Shown in pieces: positions 8,100 through 17,112 of a stretch of 64,000 nt of DNA; the first letter of the stretch is position 1, and every line of letters starts with the position of its first letter. The DNA is taken from contig NZ_CP016033.1 in the NCBI RefSeq assembly GCF_001663175.1, positions 2,852,001 through 2,916,000 on the forward strand. Reading direction: 5' to 3'. Made by a program: the position numbers and the translations under genes. The notes below the pieces were generated by a model that searched no databases, was not told where the DNA came from, and saw nothing but the letters and a program-made list of their open reading frames with translations. This DNA comes from Erythrobacter neustonensis (GTDB lineage Bacteria > Pseudomonadota > Alphaproteobacteria > Sphingomonadales > Sphingomonadaceae).

Positions 8100-8672
8100 T
8101 CAGCGAAAGAAGCACTGCGTCCCGGCGTAAAGCATCTCGACCTTGTCGCCCGCAATGAACCCGCCGATCTTGGGGCCGAGCGCGAATTCCTCGCCCAGCG
8201 TGCTGGCTTCGACCTTGGCAAAACCTCGCGCCGCTTCGACCTCGCTGCGTGCCGTGCCAACCTGCACCGCGCCCGGCAGGCGGATCACGCCCTTGCTCGC
8301 AGCATCGCCGTCGCGCGGCGCGTGCCAGTTCCAGCCGACCAGTCGGCCCTCCTGGAAATGCGCGGTGAGCCCGCCGGCAAAATCGGTAAAAGTGATCGGG
8401 CCTGCCCCGCATTCGGGATTTTCGCCGCTGCGCTGCACCGGCCCGAGCGCCTTGACCAGCGCGGCTTCGACTTCGGTCTGCCCGGCAGCGAAGTAGAAGC
8501 TTTCGGATGCCGCGGCCACGCCGTCGGCGCGCAGTTCGACCGCGTTGTCGGACAGCGGCGCGCTCTGGCTCTCGGGAGCGCGCTTGTCCGCCGGGTTGGG
8601 CACATCCCCGCTGTCGCAGCCCGCGATAGCCAAAGCCGCCGCGACTGCCATCAAACGCCACAGTTGGATCAT
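8100..8672 (-). CDS. Putative lipoprotein of unknown function
   Basis: 190 residues with a lipoprotein signal peptide: MIQLWRLMAVAAALAIAGC, lipobox AIAGC with Cys19 as the lipidation site. The mature part has a short low-complexity linker, then a globular region with FYFAAGQTEVEAALVKALG and FALGPKIGGFIAGDKVEMLY. I do not recognise the domain. The ATG at 8672 is preceded by AGGAGGG at good spacing, which settles the start. It lies downstream of asd on the same strand, 83 bases beyond its stop. Confidence 0.8.
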   Translation of the reverse strand: MIQLWRLMAVAAALAIAGCDSGDVPNPADKRAPESQSAPLSDNAVELRADGVAAASESFYFAAGQTEVEAALVKALGPVQRSGENPECGAGPITFTDFAGGLTAHFQEGRLVGWNWHAPRDGDAASKGVIRLPGAVQVGTARSEVEAARGFAKVEASTLGEEFALGPKIGGFIAGDKVEMLYAGTQCFFR

Positions 8673-8755
8673 ATCTGCGCTCCCTCCTGCACTGGCAAAC
8701 CGCCCTGCCCGCTCATCACTATAGGCACGTTGACAGGGGCCAACGGGCCAGCGGC

Positions 8756-9781
8756 TTAACCCTTCTTCAGGTGCCGCCGTCCGAGCAGTTCGGCAATCTG
8801 CACCGCGTTCAGTGCAGCGCCTTTGCGCAGATTGTCCGAAACCACCCACATCGTCAGGCCGTTCTCGACCGTCGGGTCTTCGCGCACGCGGCTGACGAAG
8901 GTGGCCGCATCGCCGACGCATTCGATCGGGGTGACGTATCCACCGTCCTCGCGCTTGTCGATCAGCATCACGCCGGGCGCTTCACGCAGGATGTCCATCG
9001 CGGCTTCGGCGGAAAGCTCGTTCTCGAACTCGATATTCACCGCCTCGGAGTGGCCCACGAACACCGGCACGCGCACGCAGGTCGCGGTCAGCTTGATCTT
9101 CGGGTCGAGGATCTTCTTGGTTTCGACCACCATCTTCCACTCTTCCTTGGTCGAGCCGTCGTCGAGGAAGGTGTCGATGTGAGGGATCACGTTGAAAGCG
9201 ATCTGCTTGGTGAACTTGGCAGGCTCGACCGGATCGCCGACAAAGATCGCGCGGCTCTGCTGGAACAGCTCGTCCATCCCCGCCTTGCCCGCGCCGGACA
9301 CCGACTGGTAGGTCGAGACGACCACGCGCTTGATCCCGGCGGCATCATGCAACGGCTTTAGCGCGACGACCAGCTGCGCGGTCGAGCAGTTGGGGTTGGC
9401 GATGATGTTCTTCGCGGTGTAACCGTCGATCGCATCGGGGTTTACCTCCGGCACGATCAGCGGCACGTCCGGGTCCATCCGGTAGAGCGAAGAATTGTCG
9501 ATCACGATGCAGCCCGCAGCCGCCGCCTTGGGAGCATATTCCTTGGCCGGACCCGAGCCTGCGGCGAACAGCGCGATGTCCCAGCCGGCAAAGTCGAAAT
9601 GCTCGATGTTCTTGCACTTGAGCATCTTGCCCGTGTCGCCGAACTCGACCTCGGTGCCGGTCGACCGCGGCGAGGCGACCGCGGCCACCTCGTCACACGG
9701 AAACTCGCGCTCGGCGAGGACCTGCATCATCTCGCGCCCGACATTGCCGGTCGCGCCGACCACTGCCACCCGGTAACCCAC
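8756..9781 (-). CDS. asd: Aspartate-semialdehyde dehydrogenase
   Basis: Reduces aspartyl phosphate to aspartate semialdehyde, the branch point to lysine/diaminopimelate, threonine and methionine. 341 residues. The NADP-binding start GYRVAVVGATGNVGREM, the catalytic-cysteine region IIANPNCSTAQ and the VSTYQSVSGAGKAGMDE block are all visible. The start is the GTG at 9781, with AAGGAG eight bases upstream. The nearby ATG is out of frame, so the GTG is required. Probably its own transcription unit. Confidence 0.95.
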   Translation of the reverse strand: MGYRVAVVGATGNVGREMMQVLAEREFPCDEVAAVASPRSTGTEVEFGDTGKMLKCKNIEHFDFAGWDIALFAAGSGPAKEYAPKAAAAGCIVIDNSSLYRMDPDVPLIVPEVNPDAIDGYTAKNIIANPNCSTAQLVVALKPLHDAAGIKRVVVSTYQSVSGAGKAGMDELFQQSRAIFVGDPVEPAKFTKQIAFNVIPHIDTFLDDGSTKEEWKMVVETKKILDPKIKLTATCVRVPVFVGHSEAVNIEFENELSAEAAMDILREAPGVMLIDKREDGGYVTPIECVGDAATFVSRVREDPTVENGLTMWVVSDNLRKGAALNAVQIAELLGRRHLKKG

Positions 9782-9866
9782 TTGGCATTCTCCTTGTAAT
9801 TCGCAGACGCGAGATAGCGCGCACTGGCCCATGCGCAAGCAGATTGGTGCCTGTGCAGACCTATAC

Positions 9867-12170
9867 CTATTCGGGCGGGGTCACGCCGTGGGCTTCGAGG
9901 AAGCGGAAAATGCTGTTCCAGACGTGCGGGCCGATCTTGGGGCCGGACACGCGGTGGGTGTAGCCGGGATAGAGCATCATCTCGAACGGCGTGTTGCTTT
10001 CCTGAAGCACGCTGATGAGTTCGGATGCGTTTTCGAATACCACGTTGTCGTCCGCCATGCCGTGGATCAGCAGCAGCGGATCGGCGATCTTCGTCGCCTC
10101 GGGAATCGCGCTGGCTTTTTCGTAGGCTTGCGGCACTTCGCGCGGGTCGCCCATGTAGCGTTCGGTGTAGTGGGTGTCGTAAAGCTCCCACCGCGTCACC
10201 GGCGCGCCCGAAATCCCCGCGGCATAGAGGCCGGGATCGGCTTCGAGCTGTTTGAGCGTCATGTAGCCGCCATAGGACCAGCCATAGATCGCGATCTTGG
10301 CGGGATCGACGAAATCGAGACCCTTCAGGAACAGCGCGCCAGCCTTCTGGTCGCGCACTTCAGCGCTGCCCATCGCGCGGTAGAGCGGTTGCTCGAAATC
10401 GACCCCGCGATTAGCCGAGCCGCGGTTGTCGAGCACGAAATAGATATAGCCCTTGTCGACGATCGACTGTGCCAGCGCCCCGCCCCAGCCCTTGGTCACC
10501 ATCTGCGGCCCCGGCCCGCCATAATGGCTGAAGAAGACGGGGTAACGCTTGCCCTTCTTCATCTTGGGCTTGAGCATCATCCAGTGCAGCGGGGTGCCGT
10601 CCTCGGCAGGGATTGTACCGAATTCGGGGGCGGTGTGCCCGGCAAGGAACGGCGCGTAAGGGTGGCTGCCCGTAACCGCATTCTCCTCGACCCAGGTCAG
10701 CCGTTCTCCGGTGGGGGAGGCCAGATAGCTTTGCGGCGGCTGGTTGGCGGACGAACGGGTGATGAACAGTGCCTGCCCGCGGCTGTCCATCGTCGCACCG
10801 TGGGTGAAGCCGGGCTCGGTGATCCGTTTGAAACTGCCGCGCGGATCGGCCAGATCGAAGCTGTAGACATGCTGTTCGAGCGCGCTCTCCTCGCTCGTCG
10901 CGGTCAGGAACACCAGCCCGGCCGCCTCGTCCACACCGACAAGCCCGGTGACCACCCAGTTGCCGCTGGTGAGTTGCTGGTAGCTCGCCCAGCCGTCCTG
11001 CGCGCGGTAGCGGTAGAAGTGGCCGAACCCGTCACGCTCGCTCCACCACAGCAGCGACCCGTCAGCGAGAAACTTGTAATTGTCAGACAGGTTGATCCAG
11101 TAGCCGACGCCCTTGGCCGCGCCCGCGTGCTCTTCCTGCACGACCACCTCGGTTGCCCCGGTGGCCGGATCGACCCGCAGCATGTCCAGCCATGTCTGCG
11201 CGCGGTTCTGGCGCTGAACGTAGAGCCTGCCATCGGGCGCCCAATCGACCCGCGCGACATAGATGTCGTTCGGGTTTTGGGGATTGTAATAGGCGGCGTC
11301 CTGGTGGCTGGCGAGATCGACCTTGACGCTGTTCGTTCCGTCGGGGTTCATCACGAAAAGTTCGACAATGGCATTGTCGGTGCCCGCCGCCGGGTAGCGC
11401 TGGTCGAAGACCTTGGTGCCCTTGGCCCCGATCGCCGCGCGAGTGACGATGCCCACGCCCGTCTCGTCGGTACGCTGGACGACGATGCGCGTGTCATCGG
11501 GGCTCCACCAATAGCCGGCGGTGCGGTGCATCTCCTCCTGCGCGACGAATTCGGCCTCGCCCCAGCGGATCGTCTCGGCCTCGCCCGCGGGCGTGATCGG
11601 CCTGGCCTCACCGCCCACGGGCCCGACCCACAGCCGCCGATCGCGCACAAAGCTGACCGAAGCCCCCTTGGGCGACAATTTCGGATTGAGCTCGGTGCCC
11701 TCGGTATCGGTCAGCTGCGTGACGCTGCCATCGAGCCGCGCGAGGAACAGATCGCCGTCGAGCGGCACCAGAACCCCCTTGCCGTCGCTCGCCCACTGGT
11801 AGCTGATGATGCCCTTCAGCCCCGCGACCCGCGCGCGTTCGCGCTGCATTTTTTCATCCTCAGACAATTCGCGGCCCGAGCCGAGCTTTTCGGAATCGAC
11901 CAGCATCCGCCATTCACGGGTGGCAATGTCATAGCCCCACAGGTCATAGCGGTCGCGATCGTCGGCGCGGTTGCGCAGCAGCGTGAGAAAGCGTCCGTCG
12001 GGCGACAGCTTGACCTGCCGCGGGGCTGGCCCGTCGAGCCCGGGGGAGGCGAAGACGCGCTCGAAGGTCAGCGCAGGCGCAGCCTCAGCCATGATGGGCG
12101 TCTCCGCCAGCACGGGGGCCGTGAGGCAGGTGGTGAGACACAGGGCAACCGCAGCAAGAACCGAACGCAT
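9867..12170 (-). CDS. Dipeptidyl-peptidase 4-type S9B serine peptidase
   Basis: 767-residue exported peptidase with a signal peptide (MRSVLAAVALCLTTCL, cleavage near LAE at about residue 23). An N-terminal beta-propeller (DPP4_N) is followed by a C-terminal prolyl-oligopeptidase hydrolase domain. The nucleophile elbow is GWSYGG near residue 635, and LLIHGMADDNVVFENA holds the catalytic Asp, with the His in GYTHRV. It removes N-terminal dipeptides, preferably X-Pro, from peptides in the periplasm. The third large exported peptidase/hydrolase-type gene of this strand, suggesting a proteolytic lifestyle. Confidence 0.94.
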   Translation of the reverse strand: MRSVLAAVALCLTTCLTAPVLAETPIMAEAAPALTFERVFASPGLDGPAPRQVKLSPDGRFLTLLRNRADDRDRYDLWGYDIATREWRMLVDSEKLGSGRELSEDEKMQRERARVAGLKGIISYQWASDGKGVLVPLDGDLFLARLDGSVTQLTDTEGTELNPKLSPKGASVSFVRDRRLWVGPVGGEARPITPAGEAETIRWGEAEFVAQEEMHRTAGYWWSPDDTRIVVQRTDETGVGIVTRAAIGAKGTKVFDQRYPAAGTDNAIVELFVMNPDGTNSVKVDLASHQDAAYYNPQNPNDIYVARVDWAPDGRLYVQRQNRAQTWLDMLRVDPATGATEVVVQEEHAGAAKGVGYWINLSDNYKFLADGSLLWWSERDGFGHFYRYRAQDGWASYQQLTSGNWVVTGLVGVDEAAGLVFLTATSEESALEQHVYSFDLADPRGSFKRITEPGFTHGATMDSRGQALFITRSSANQPPQSYLASPTGERLTWVEENAVTGSHPYAPFLAGHTAPEFGTIPAEDGTPLHWMMLKPKMKKGKRYPVFFSHYGGPGPQMVTKGWGGALAQSIVDKGYIYFVLDNRGSANRGVDFEQPLYRAMGSAEVRDQKAGALFLKGLDFVDPAKIAIYGWSYGGYMTLKQLEADPGLYAAGISGAPVTRWELYDTHYTERYMGDPREVPQAYEKASAIPEATKIADPLLLIHGMADDNVVFENASELISVLQESNTPFEMMLYPGYTHRVSGPKIGPHVWNSIFRFLEAHGVTPPE

Positions 12171-12272
12171 TCAAAGCTCACCTCGTGATATCGTGCCGCC
12201 GGAAGAGCGACTGGCCAGCGTTCCTCGCAACCGCGCGGACGAATGGCAAGCACAGAGCGCGGCTTGCGCAAA

Positions 12273-12304
12273 CGAAAAGGGCGGCGCCTTGCGGCACCGC
12301 CCTT
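12273..12304 (-). terminator. Rho-independent terminator of the ffh-rplS operon
   Basis: On the minus strand, AAGGGCGG (12304-12297) pairs with CCGCCCTT (12284-12277), with extra pairing inside, followed by TTTTCGTTT. It sits 25 bases after the rplS stop, at the end of the ribosomal/tRNA-modification operon. Confidence 0.85.
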
Positions 12305-12328
12305 CGTGTTTCGGAATCCGAAAAAGCC

Positions 12329-12697
12329 TTACGCCTTGGGCGCAGGTGCCTTGCGCTCGACGATACGTGCGCTCTTGCCGGTGCGGCCGCGCAGGTAATA
12401 GAGCTTCGCACGGCGCACCACGCCGCGGCGCACCACGGTGATGCTTTCGACGATCGGCGAATAAAGCGGGAAAACGCGCTCGACGCCTTCACCGAAGCTC
12501 ATCTTGCGCACGGTGAAGTTGGAACCCATGCCGCGGTTCGAACGGGCGATCACGACGCCTTCGTAGTTCTGAACACGCTCACGGTTGCCTTCCTTCACCT
12601 TCACGCCGACGCGGACGGTGTCGCCTGCGCGGAATTCGGGGATGTCCTTGCCGGACTTGGCGATTTCTTCGGCTTCAATCTGCTGGATCAGGTTCAT
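12329..12697 (-). CDS. rplS: 50S ribosomal protein L19
   Basis: 122 residues starting [14 protein letters not shown] and containing [23 protein letters not shown] and [24 protein letters not shown], all standard for L19 at the 30S-50S interface. Translation starts inside trmD: the last 23 bases of trmD overlap the first codons of rplS, and the AAGGAA ribosome-binding site lies in trmD. This suggests coupling. A terminator follows at 12273-12304. Confidence 0.97.
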   Translation of the reverse strand: MNLIQQIEAEEIAKSGKDIPEFRAGDTVRVGVKVKEGNRERVQNYEGVVIARSNRGMGSNFTVRKMSFGEGVERVFPLYSPIVESITVVRRGVVRRAKLYYLRGRTGKSARIVERKAPAPKA

Positions 12698-13436
12698 GGC
12701 CTGCGTTCCTTGTCTTTCGCTGCGCGCCAGAGGCAGGTTGGACCCGAGCGCCCTCATGGCGCTCCCACAAGTCCGGCCTGCGTAACCGTGTGTCTTCCTC
12801 GCTTCTTGCCTTGCGCCAAGCCGCGATCTTCGCATGATCCCCCGATCGCAACACTTCAGGGATCGTGCGCCCGTCCCATTCCTGGGGCCGGGTGTAGTGC
12901 GGATATTCGAGAAGGCCGTTTTCGTACGACTCCTCGGTCCCGCTGGAAGCGGCGCCCATTACGCCGGGAATGAGGCGAATGCAAGCATCAAGGATGGTCA
13001 GCGCGGCCATCTCGCCGCCCGACAGAACGATGTCGGCAAGGCTGACCTGCTCGATCTCGGGCCGGGCGTCGAACAGGCGTTCGTCAAAGCCTTCGAACCG
13101 GCCGCACAGGATGACGACGCCGGGGCCGGCGGCAAGTTCGCGGATACGCTGCTGCGTGATCGGCCGCCCGCGCGGGGTCATCGCGAGGACAGGGCGTCCG
13201 GCAAGCTGTGCGCTGTCCAGTGCGCGCGCCAGCACATCGCATTTGAGCACCATCCCCGCCCCGCCGCCAGCGGGCGTATCGTCGACCGTGCGGTGCTTGT
13301 CGGTGGCGAAGTCGCGGATCTGGATCGTTTCGCACCCCCATTTGCCGTCCGCCAGCGCGCGGCCTGCAATGGATGCGCCCAGCGGCCCGGGAAACATCTC
13401 GGGATAGAGCGTGAGGATGGTGGCGGCGAAGGTCAT
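12675..13436 (-). CDS. trmD: tRNA (guanine37-N1)-methyltransferase
   Basis: Methylates G37 of tRNAs that read CNN codons, preventing frameshifts. 253 residues. The SPOUT/trefoil-knot signature is visible: [24 protein letters not shown], then [13 protein letters not shown] disordered basic tail follows, the last part of which overlaps rplS. The ATG follows the TGA of the membrane-protein gene upstream with no spacing (TGA-ATG). It is part of ffh-rpsP-rimM-trmD-rplS. Confidence 0.96.
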   Translation of the reverse strand: MTFAATILTLYPEMFPGPLGASIAGRALADGKWGCETIQIRDFATDKHRTVDDTPAGGGAGMVLKCDVLARALDSAQLAGRPVLAMTPRGRPITQQRIRELAAGPGVVILCGRFEGFDERLFDARPEIEQVSLADIVLSGGEMAALTILDACIRLIPGVMGAASSGTEESYENGLLEYPHYTRPQEWDGRTIPEVLRSGDHAKIAAWRKARSEEDTRLRRPDLWERHEGARVQPASGAQRKTRNAGHEPDPAD

Positions 13437-13742
13437 TCAGTCGAAGGTTCCGGGATCGGCATTGACTTGGCCACGCCGCGTCACGACCAAGGCAAAGGGG
13501 AAGGCGAGCGCGGCAAAGATGGCAGTGCCCACCAGCAATGAAATGACCGACACGACCCCGTTGCCCGCATCGATCACCGCAACCACTGCCGGAATCGTCA
13601 ACAGGATCCCCAGCGCCGCCGCCGAATAGGCTGCGCGCCGGACAGGCGTGCTGTGTCTGAAAACAAAATTGGCAAGGAAACCGGACAGCATCGCCGCGAT
13701 TGCATAAATGCCGAGAGCGATGATGCCAAACATTACCAGCAT
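13437..13742 (-). CDS. Small membrane protein inserted between rimM and trmD
   Basis: 101 residues, hydrophobic, with about three predicted membrane segments (around MLVMFGIIALGIYAIAAMLS, AAYSAAALGILLTIPAVVAV and VISLLVGTAIFAALAFPFAL). I do not recognise the family. I start at the ATG at 13742, which has GGGAGGGAAGGGG upstream; a TTG at 13781 is a weaker possibility. Its TGA directly abuts the trmD ATG. It interrupts the usual rimM-trmD adjacency. Real expression is supported by the strong ribosome-binding site and the tight fit, but no function can be assigned. Confidence 0.75.
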   Translation of the reverse strand: MLVMFGIIALGIYAIAAMLSGFLANFVFRHSTPVRRAAYSAAALGILLTIPAVVAVIDAGNGVVSVISLLVGTAIFAALAFPFALVVTRRGQVNADPGTFD

Positions 13743-13818
13743 CGCAATCCCCTTCCCTCCCCGCGCCGAAAACAGTGCCAACGCAGCGGCGGCGATGGCG
13801 GTGGCAACGTTCGACGCG

Positions 13819-14322
13819 TCAACTTTCGTTGAAATCGGCGTTGATGACCAGACGACTGTCGTCCCATTCGATTACCGCCGCGGGCGTCATCGGGACCATG
13901 AAGGTTTTCGGCCCCTTTTCGGGAACCGGATCGCGGGTGATTTCGATGATGTCGGTTGCGCCGAAGTTCTCGATCGCGAGCACGCTGCCCACCGCTTCGC
14001 CCGCGTCGGTGACGACCGGCAGGCCGAGCAGATCGGCGTGGTAGAATTCGCCTTCGCCCAGCGGCGGCAGCGCATCGCGCGGGACGGTCAGCACCGTGCC
14101 GCGCAGTTTTTCGGCATCCGCGCGCGAGGTGCTTTGTGCAAGCCGGGCAACCGCCCCGCCCTTCCCGTCCTCGCGGATTTTCAATAGCGTCAATGCGCCG
14201 TCATTGAAGCTTTTCTGGCTGGCGAGCGTCGCGATGCCTTCGCCGAACAGCTTCAGACGCACCTCGCCCGCCACCCCGTGTGCGCCGGCAATCGCGGCAA
14301 GGGTGACGGGCGCGGGGCTCAT
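13819..14322 (-). CDS. rimM: 16S rRNA processing / ribosome maturation protein RimM
   Basis: 167 residues. Binds S19 and assists maturation of the 30S head. The start APVTLAAIAGAHGVAGEVRL matches the RimM N-terminal barrel, and the C-terminal PRC-barrel is seen at EFYHADLLGLPVV and EAVGSVLAIENFGATDIIEI. The ATG lies three bases after the rpsP stop, consistent with co-transcription and probable translational coupling. Confidence 0.95.
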   Translation of the reverse strand: MSPAPVTLAAIAGAHGVAGEVRLKLFGEGIATLASQKSFNDGALTLLKIREDGKGGAVARLAQSTSRADAEKLRGTVLTVPRDALPPLGEGEFYHADLLGLPVVTDAGEAVGSVLAIENFGATDIIEITRDPVPEKGPKTFMVPMTPAAVIEWDDSRLVINADFNES

Positions 14323-14325
14323 GGC

Positions 14326-14769
14326 TTAGCCTTCGGCCTGTTCGTCGCCGGCAGCGGGCGCTTCTTCGGCAGCCGGAGCGGCCGCAGCAGCCTTGGCTTC
14401 TTCTTCAGCCGCGCGCTTGGCTTCTTCGGCTTCGGCGATCTTGGCAGCACGCTCTTCAGCACGCTCCTTGGCCTTTTCGCCCTGCTCGCCCTTCTTGGGG
14501 TTGTTGCGGGCGGCGCGCTCCTTGATGCCGGCCGCATCGAGGAAACGGGCAACACGGTCGGTCGGCTGCGCGCCGACGCCGAGCCAGTAACGCGCGCGGT
14601 CTTCGATCAACTTGACGCGCTCGGGGCTGTCCTTGGCGAGAACGGGGTTATAGGTCCCGATCTGCTCAAGATACTTGCCGTCGCGCGGGCTGCGGCTGTT
14701 GGCGACGACGATGCGGTAGTAGGGACGCTTCTTGGCACCGCCGCGCGAAAGCCGGATGGAAATCGACAT
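14326..14769 (-). CDS. rpsP: 30S ribosomal protein S16
   Basis: 147 residues. The first 80 or so are canonical S16 ([21 protein letters not shown], then [15 protein letters not shown]). The remaining C-terminal part is an Ala/Glu/Lys-rich, probably helical or disordered extension, frequent in alphaproteobacterial S16 and absent from the 82-residue E. coli protein. It lies 55 bases after the ffh stop. Confidence 0.97.
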   Translation of the reverse strand: MSISIRLSRGGAKKRPYYRIVVANSRSPRDGKYLEQIGTYNPVLAKDSPERVKLIEDRARYWLGVGAQPTDRVARFLDAAGIKERAARNNPKKGEQGEKAKERAEERAAKIAEAEEAKRAAEEEAKAAAAAPAAEEAPAAGDEQAEG

Positions 14770-14824
14770 GTGATGTTACCTTTCGAGTGAATTGAATTTT
14801 TGAACTGAAACGATTGATCGAAAA

Positions 14825-16297
14825 CTATTTCTTGCGGGGCAAGCCAGGAAGCCCGGGCGGAAGACCGCCGCCGGTGCCGCCCAATCCGGGGAAGCCGCCG
14901 GGGCCGCCAAGGCCTGGCATTCCCCCCATCGGACCGCCCGCGCCGCCCATGCCGCCACCGCCGCCGAGCATTGCAGCCAAGCCCTTGAGCCCGCCCATCT
15001 TCTTGATTTGCTTCATCGCGCGGGCCATTTCCTGGTGCATCTTGAGCACCTTGTTGACCGTCTGCACGTCGGTTCCGCTGCCCGCCGCAACGCGCTTCTT
15101 GCGCTTGGCGTTCATCAGATCGGGATTGGCGCGTTCCTTGGCGGTCATCGAGCCGATGATCGCTTCCATGTGAACCAGCACCTTGTCGTCCATCCCGGAC
15201 GAAGCCATCGCCGCCTTGGCTTTCTTCATGCCCGGCATCATGCCCGCGAGCATGCCGAGGCCGCCCATGTTGCGCATCTGCTTCAACTGCATGGCGAGGT
15301 CGTTGAGGTCGAACTTCCCCTTTTCGAGGTTGCGCGCGAGCTTTTCGGCGTCCTCTTCCTTGATCGTCGCGGCCGCGCGTTCGACCAGGCTGACAACGTC
15401 GCCCATGCCGAGGATGCGGTCGGCGACCGATCCGGGGCGGAAGGGCTCGATCGCGTCGAGCTTTTCGCCGGTGCCGGCAAACTTGATCGGCTTGCCCGTC
15501 ACGGCACGCATTGACAGCGCCGCGCCGCCTCTGGCGTCGCCGTCCATGCGGGTGAGGACCACGCCGGTCAGCGGCACTTCGCTGGTGAAGGACTGCGCAA
15601 CGTTGACCGCGTCCTGCCCGGTGAGCGAATCGACCACCAGCAGCACTTCGTTGGGGGCCGACACGCCGGCAACAGCCTTCATCTCGGCCATCAGCGCGTC
15701 GTCGACATGCAGGCGGCCCGCGGTGTCGAGCAGCAGCACGTCGAAATTCTGGAGACGCGCGGCTTCCATCGCCCGGCGCGCAATGTCGACCGGCTGCTGG
15801 CCTGCCACGATCGGTAGCGTCGCCACGTCGACCTGACCGCCCAGCACCGCCAGCTGCTCCTGCGCAGCCGGGCGATTGACGTCGAGCGACGCCATCAGCG
15901 CCTTCTTGCCATGACGTTCGCGGATCAGTTTCGCCAGCTTGGCGGTGGTCGTGGTCTTGCCCGAGCCCTGCAGGCCGACCATCATGATCACGACCGGCGG
16001 CTTGGCATCGAGACGAAGGCCTTCGACCTCTACCCCGCCGAGCGTTTCGACCAGCTCGTCATGGACGATCTTGATGACCATCTGCCCCGGCGTAACCGAG
16101 CGCAATACATCCTGACCGATCGCCTTTTCGGTGACGGCATCGATGAAACGGCGGGCAACGGGGAGCGCAACGTCGGCTTCGAGCAGTGCGATCCGGACTT
16201 CGCGCATCGCATCGCGCACATCCTGCTCGCGCAGCGCGCCGCGGCCCTTGAGGCGATCGAAGACCCCTCCCAACCGGTCTGACAGCGTGTCGAACAT
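14825..16297 (-). CDS. ffh: Signal recognition particle protein Ffh (SRP54)
   Basis: SRP GTPase that binds 4.5S RNA and signal sequences and delivers ribosomes to FtsY at the membrane. 490 residues: N domain, G domain with GLQGSGKTTT, DTAGRL and TRMDGDARGG, then the Met-rich M domain. The end is an unusually long Gly/Met/Pro-rich tail after about residue 445. The ATG at 16297 (MFDTLSDRLGG) has CAGGAGAC upstream, favouring it over 16321. First protein gene of the rpsP-trmD-rplS operon. Confidence 0.96.
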   Translation of the reverse strand: MFDTLSDRLGGVFDRLKGRGALREQDVRDAMREVRIALLEADVALPVARRFIDAVTEKAIGQDVLRSVTPGQMVIKIVHDELVETLGGVEVEGLRLDAKPPVVIMMVGLQGSGKTTTTAKLAKLIRERHGKKALMASLDVNRPAAQEQLAVLGGQVDVATLPIVAGQQPVDIARRAMEAARLQNFDVLLLDTAGRLHVDDALMAEMKAVAGVSAPNEVLLVVDSLTGQDAVNVAQSFTSEVPLTGVVLTRMDGDARGGAALSMRAVTGKPIKFAGTGEKLDAIEPFRPGSVADRILGMGDVVSLVERAAATIKEEDAEKLARNLEKGKFDLNDLAMQLKQMRNMGGLGMLAGMMPGMKKAKAAMASSGMDDKVLVHMEAIIGSMTAKERANPDLMNAKRKKRVAAGSGTDVQTVNKVLKMHQEMARAMKQIKKMGGLKGLAAMLGGGGGMGGAGGPMGGMPGLGGPGGFPGLGGTGGGLPPGLPGLPRKK

Positions 16298-16429
16298 CGC
16301 CTTGCGTCTCCTGCCGGACACCGCAGCGCCCGAAAAATGCGAAAAACGCCGGCGGACGAAACCTCGTCGGCCAGCGTTGCGAAACAGCGCCCCCGAGGGG
16401 CTGCGTATTCCGACTTTGATCAGGATGAC

Positions 16430-16505
16430 TGGTGGAGCCTAGCGGGATCGAACCGCTGACCTCAACACTGCCAGTGTTGCGCTCTCCCAGCTGAGCTAAG
16501 GCCCC
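16430..16505 (-). tRNA. tRNA-Ala (anticodon GGC)
   Basis: 76 bases including an encoded CCA end. On the minus strand GGGGCCT pairs with AGGCTCC in the acceptor stem; the anticodon stem is CAACA/TGTTG around loop CTGGCAG, giving anticodon GGC (alanine, GCC codons). The T-loop GTTCGATCC is present. It lies between the FYDLN-acid gene and ffh on the same strand. Confidence 0.97.
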
Positions 16506-16594
16506 GAGCCAGTCATCATGCGAAGCAGAGCGTTGTGCTCTGCCTGCGGGAGGCGGCCATTAGAAGGGCCTCCTCCCGCTTGCAAGCAAAAAAA

Positions 16595-16939
16595 TCAGTT
16601 TTCGTCACCGTCGTCGTCACCGGTGCCGGTGGCAACGCCCAGATCGTCGTCGCCGCCGAGGTCGACGTCGTTGTCGGGCGAATCGTCGTCCTCGTCGATG
16701 TCCTCGATGTCTTCCAGATCGTCGATCGCGTCATCGCCGCCCAGATCGGCGTCGGCATCGACATCGGCCTTCTTCTGCACTTCCTCGAAGGGAATCGGCT
16801 GCTTGGACTTGAGCACGGGTTCGGGCGACCAGGTTTCGCCGCATTCGATGCAGGCGACCGGGTTGTCCTTGCCGAGATCGTAGAAACGTTCCCCGCACTT
16901 CGGGCAGGTACGCTTAGTACCCCATTCGGGCTTGGCCAT
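16595..16939 (-). CDS. TIGR02300 (FYDLN acid) family protein
   Basis: 114 residues. The N-terminal half has two CxxC pairs (CPKCGERFYDL and CIECGE), a probable zinc ribbon containing the FYDLN-like motif (FYDLG here). The second half is an extremely acidic Asp/Glu tail. This family is restricted to alphaproteobacteria and has no established function. An AGGAA ribosome-binding site precedes the ATG. Located just upstream of tRNA-Ala and divergent from aroA. Confidence 0.9.
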   Translation of the reverse strand: MAKPEWGTKRTCPKCGERFYDLGKDNPVACIECGETWSPEPVLKSKQPIPFEEVQKKADVDADADLGGDDAIDDLEDIEDIDEDDDSPDNDVDLGGDDDLGVATGTGDDDGDEN

Positions 16940-17112
16940 TGTTATTCCTCAATCAGGGCCAGCCCTCAAGGCAGGGCGGGCCGAACAGCTGCAAATCGGT
17001 GGGCGGATTGATCGCAAAACTTGGGTTCCGGCAAGCGCTTTATCAAGAGCCCGGCGGTCAAACGCGGCGCGCCTTGCCAGAAGCGCGGGGCGCTGTCAAA
17101 GACCGGCGCCTT

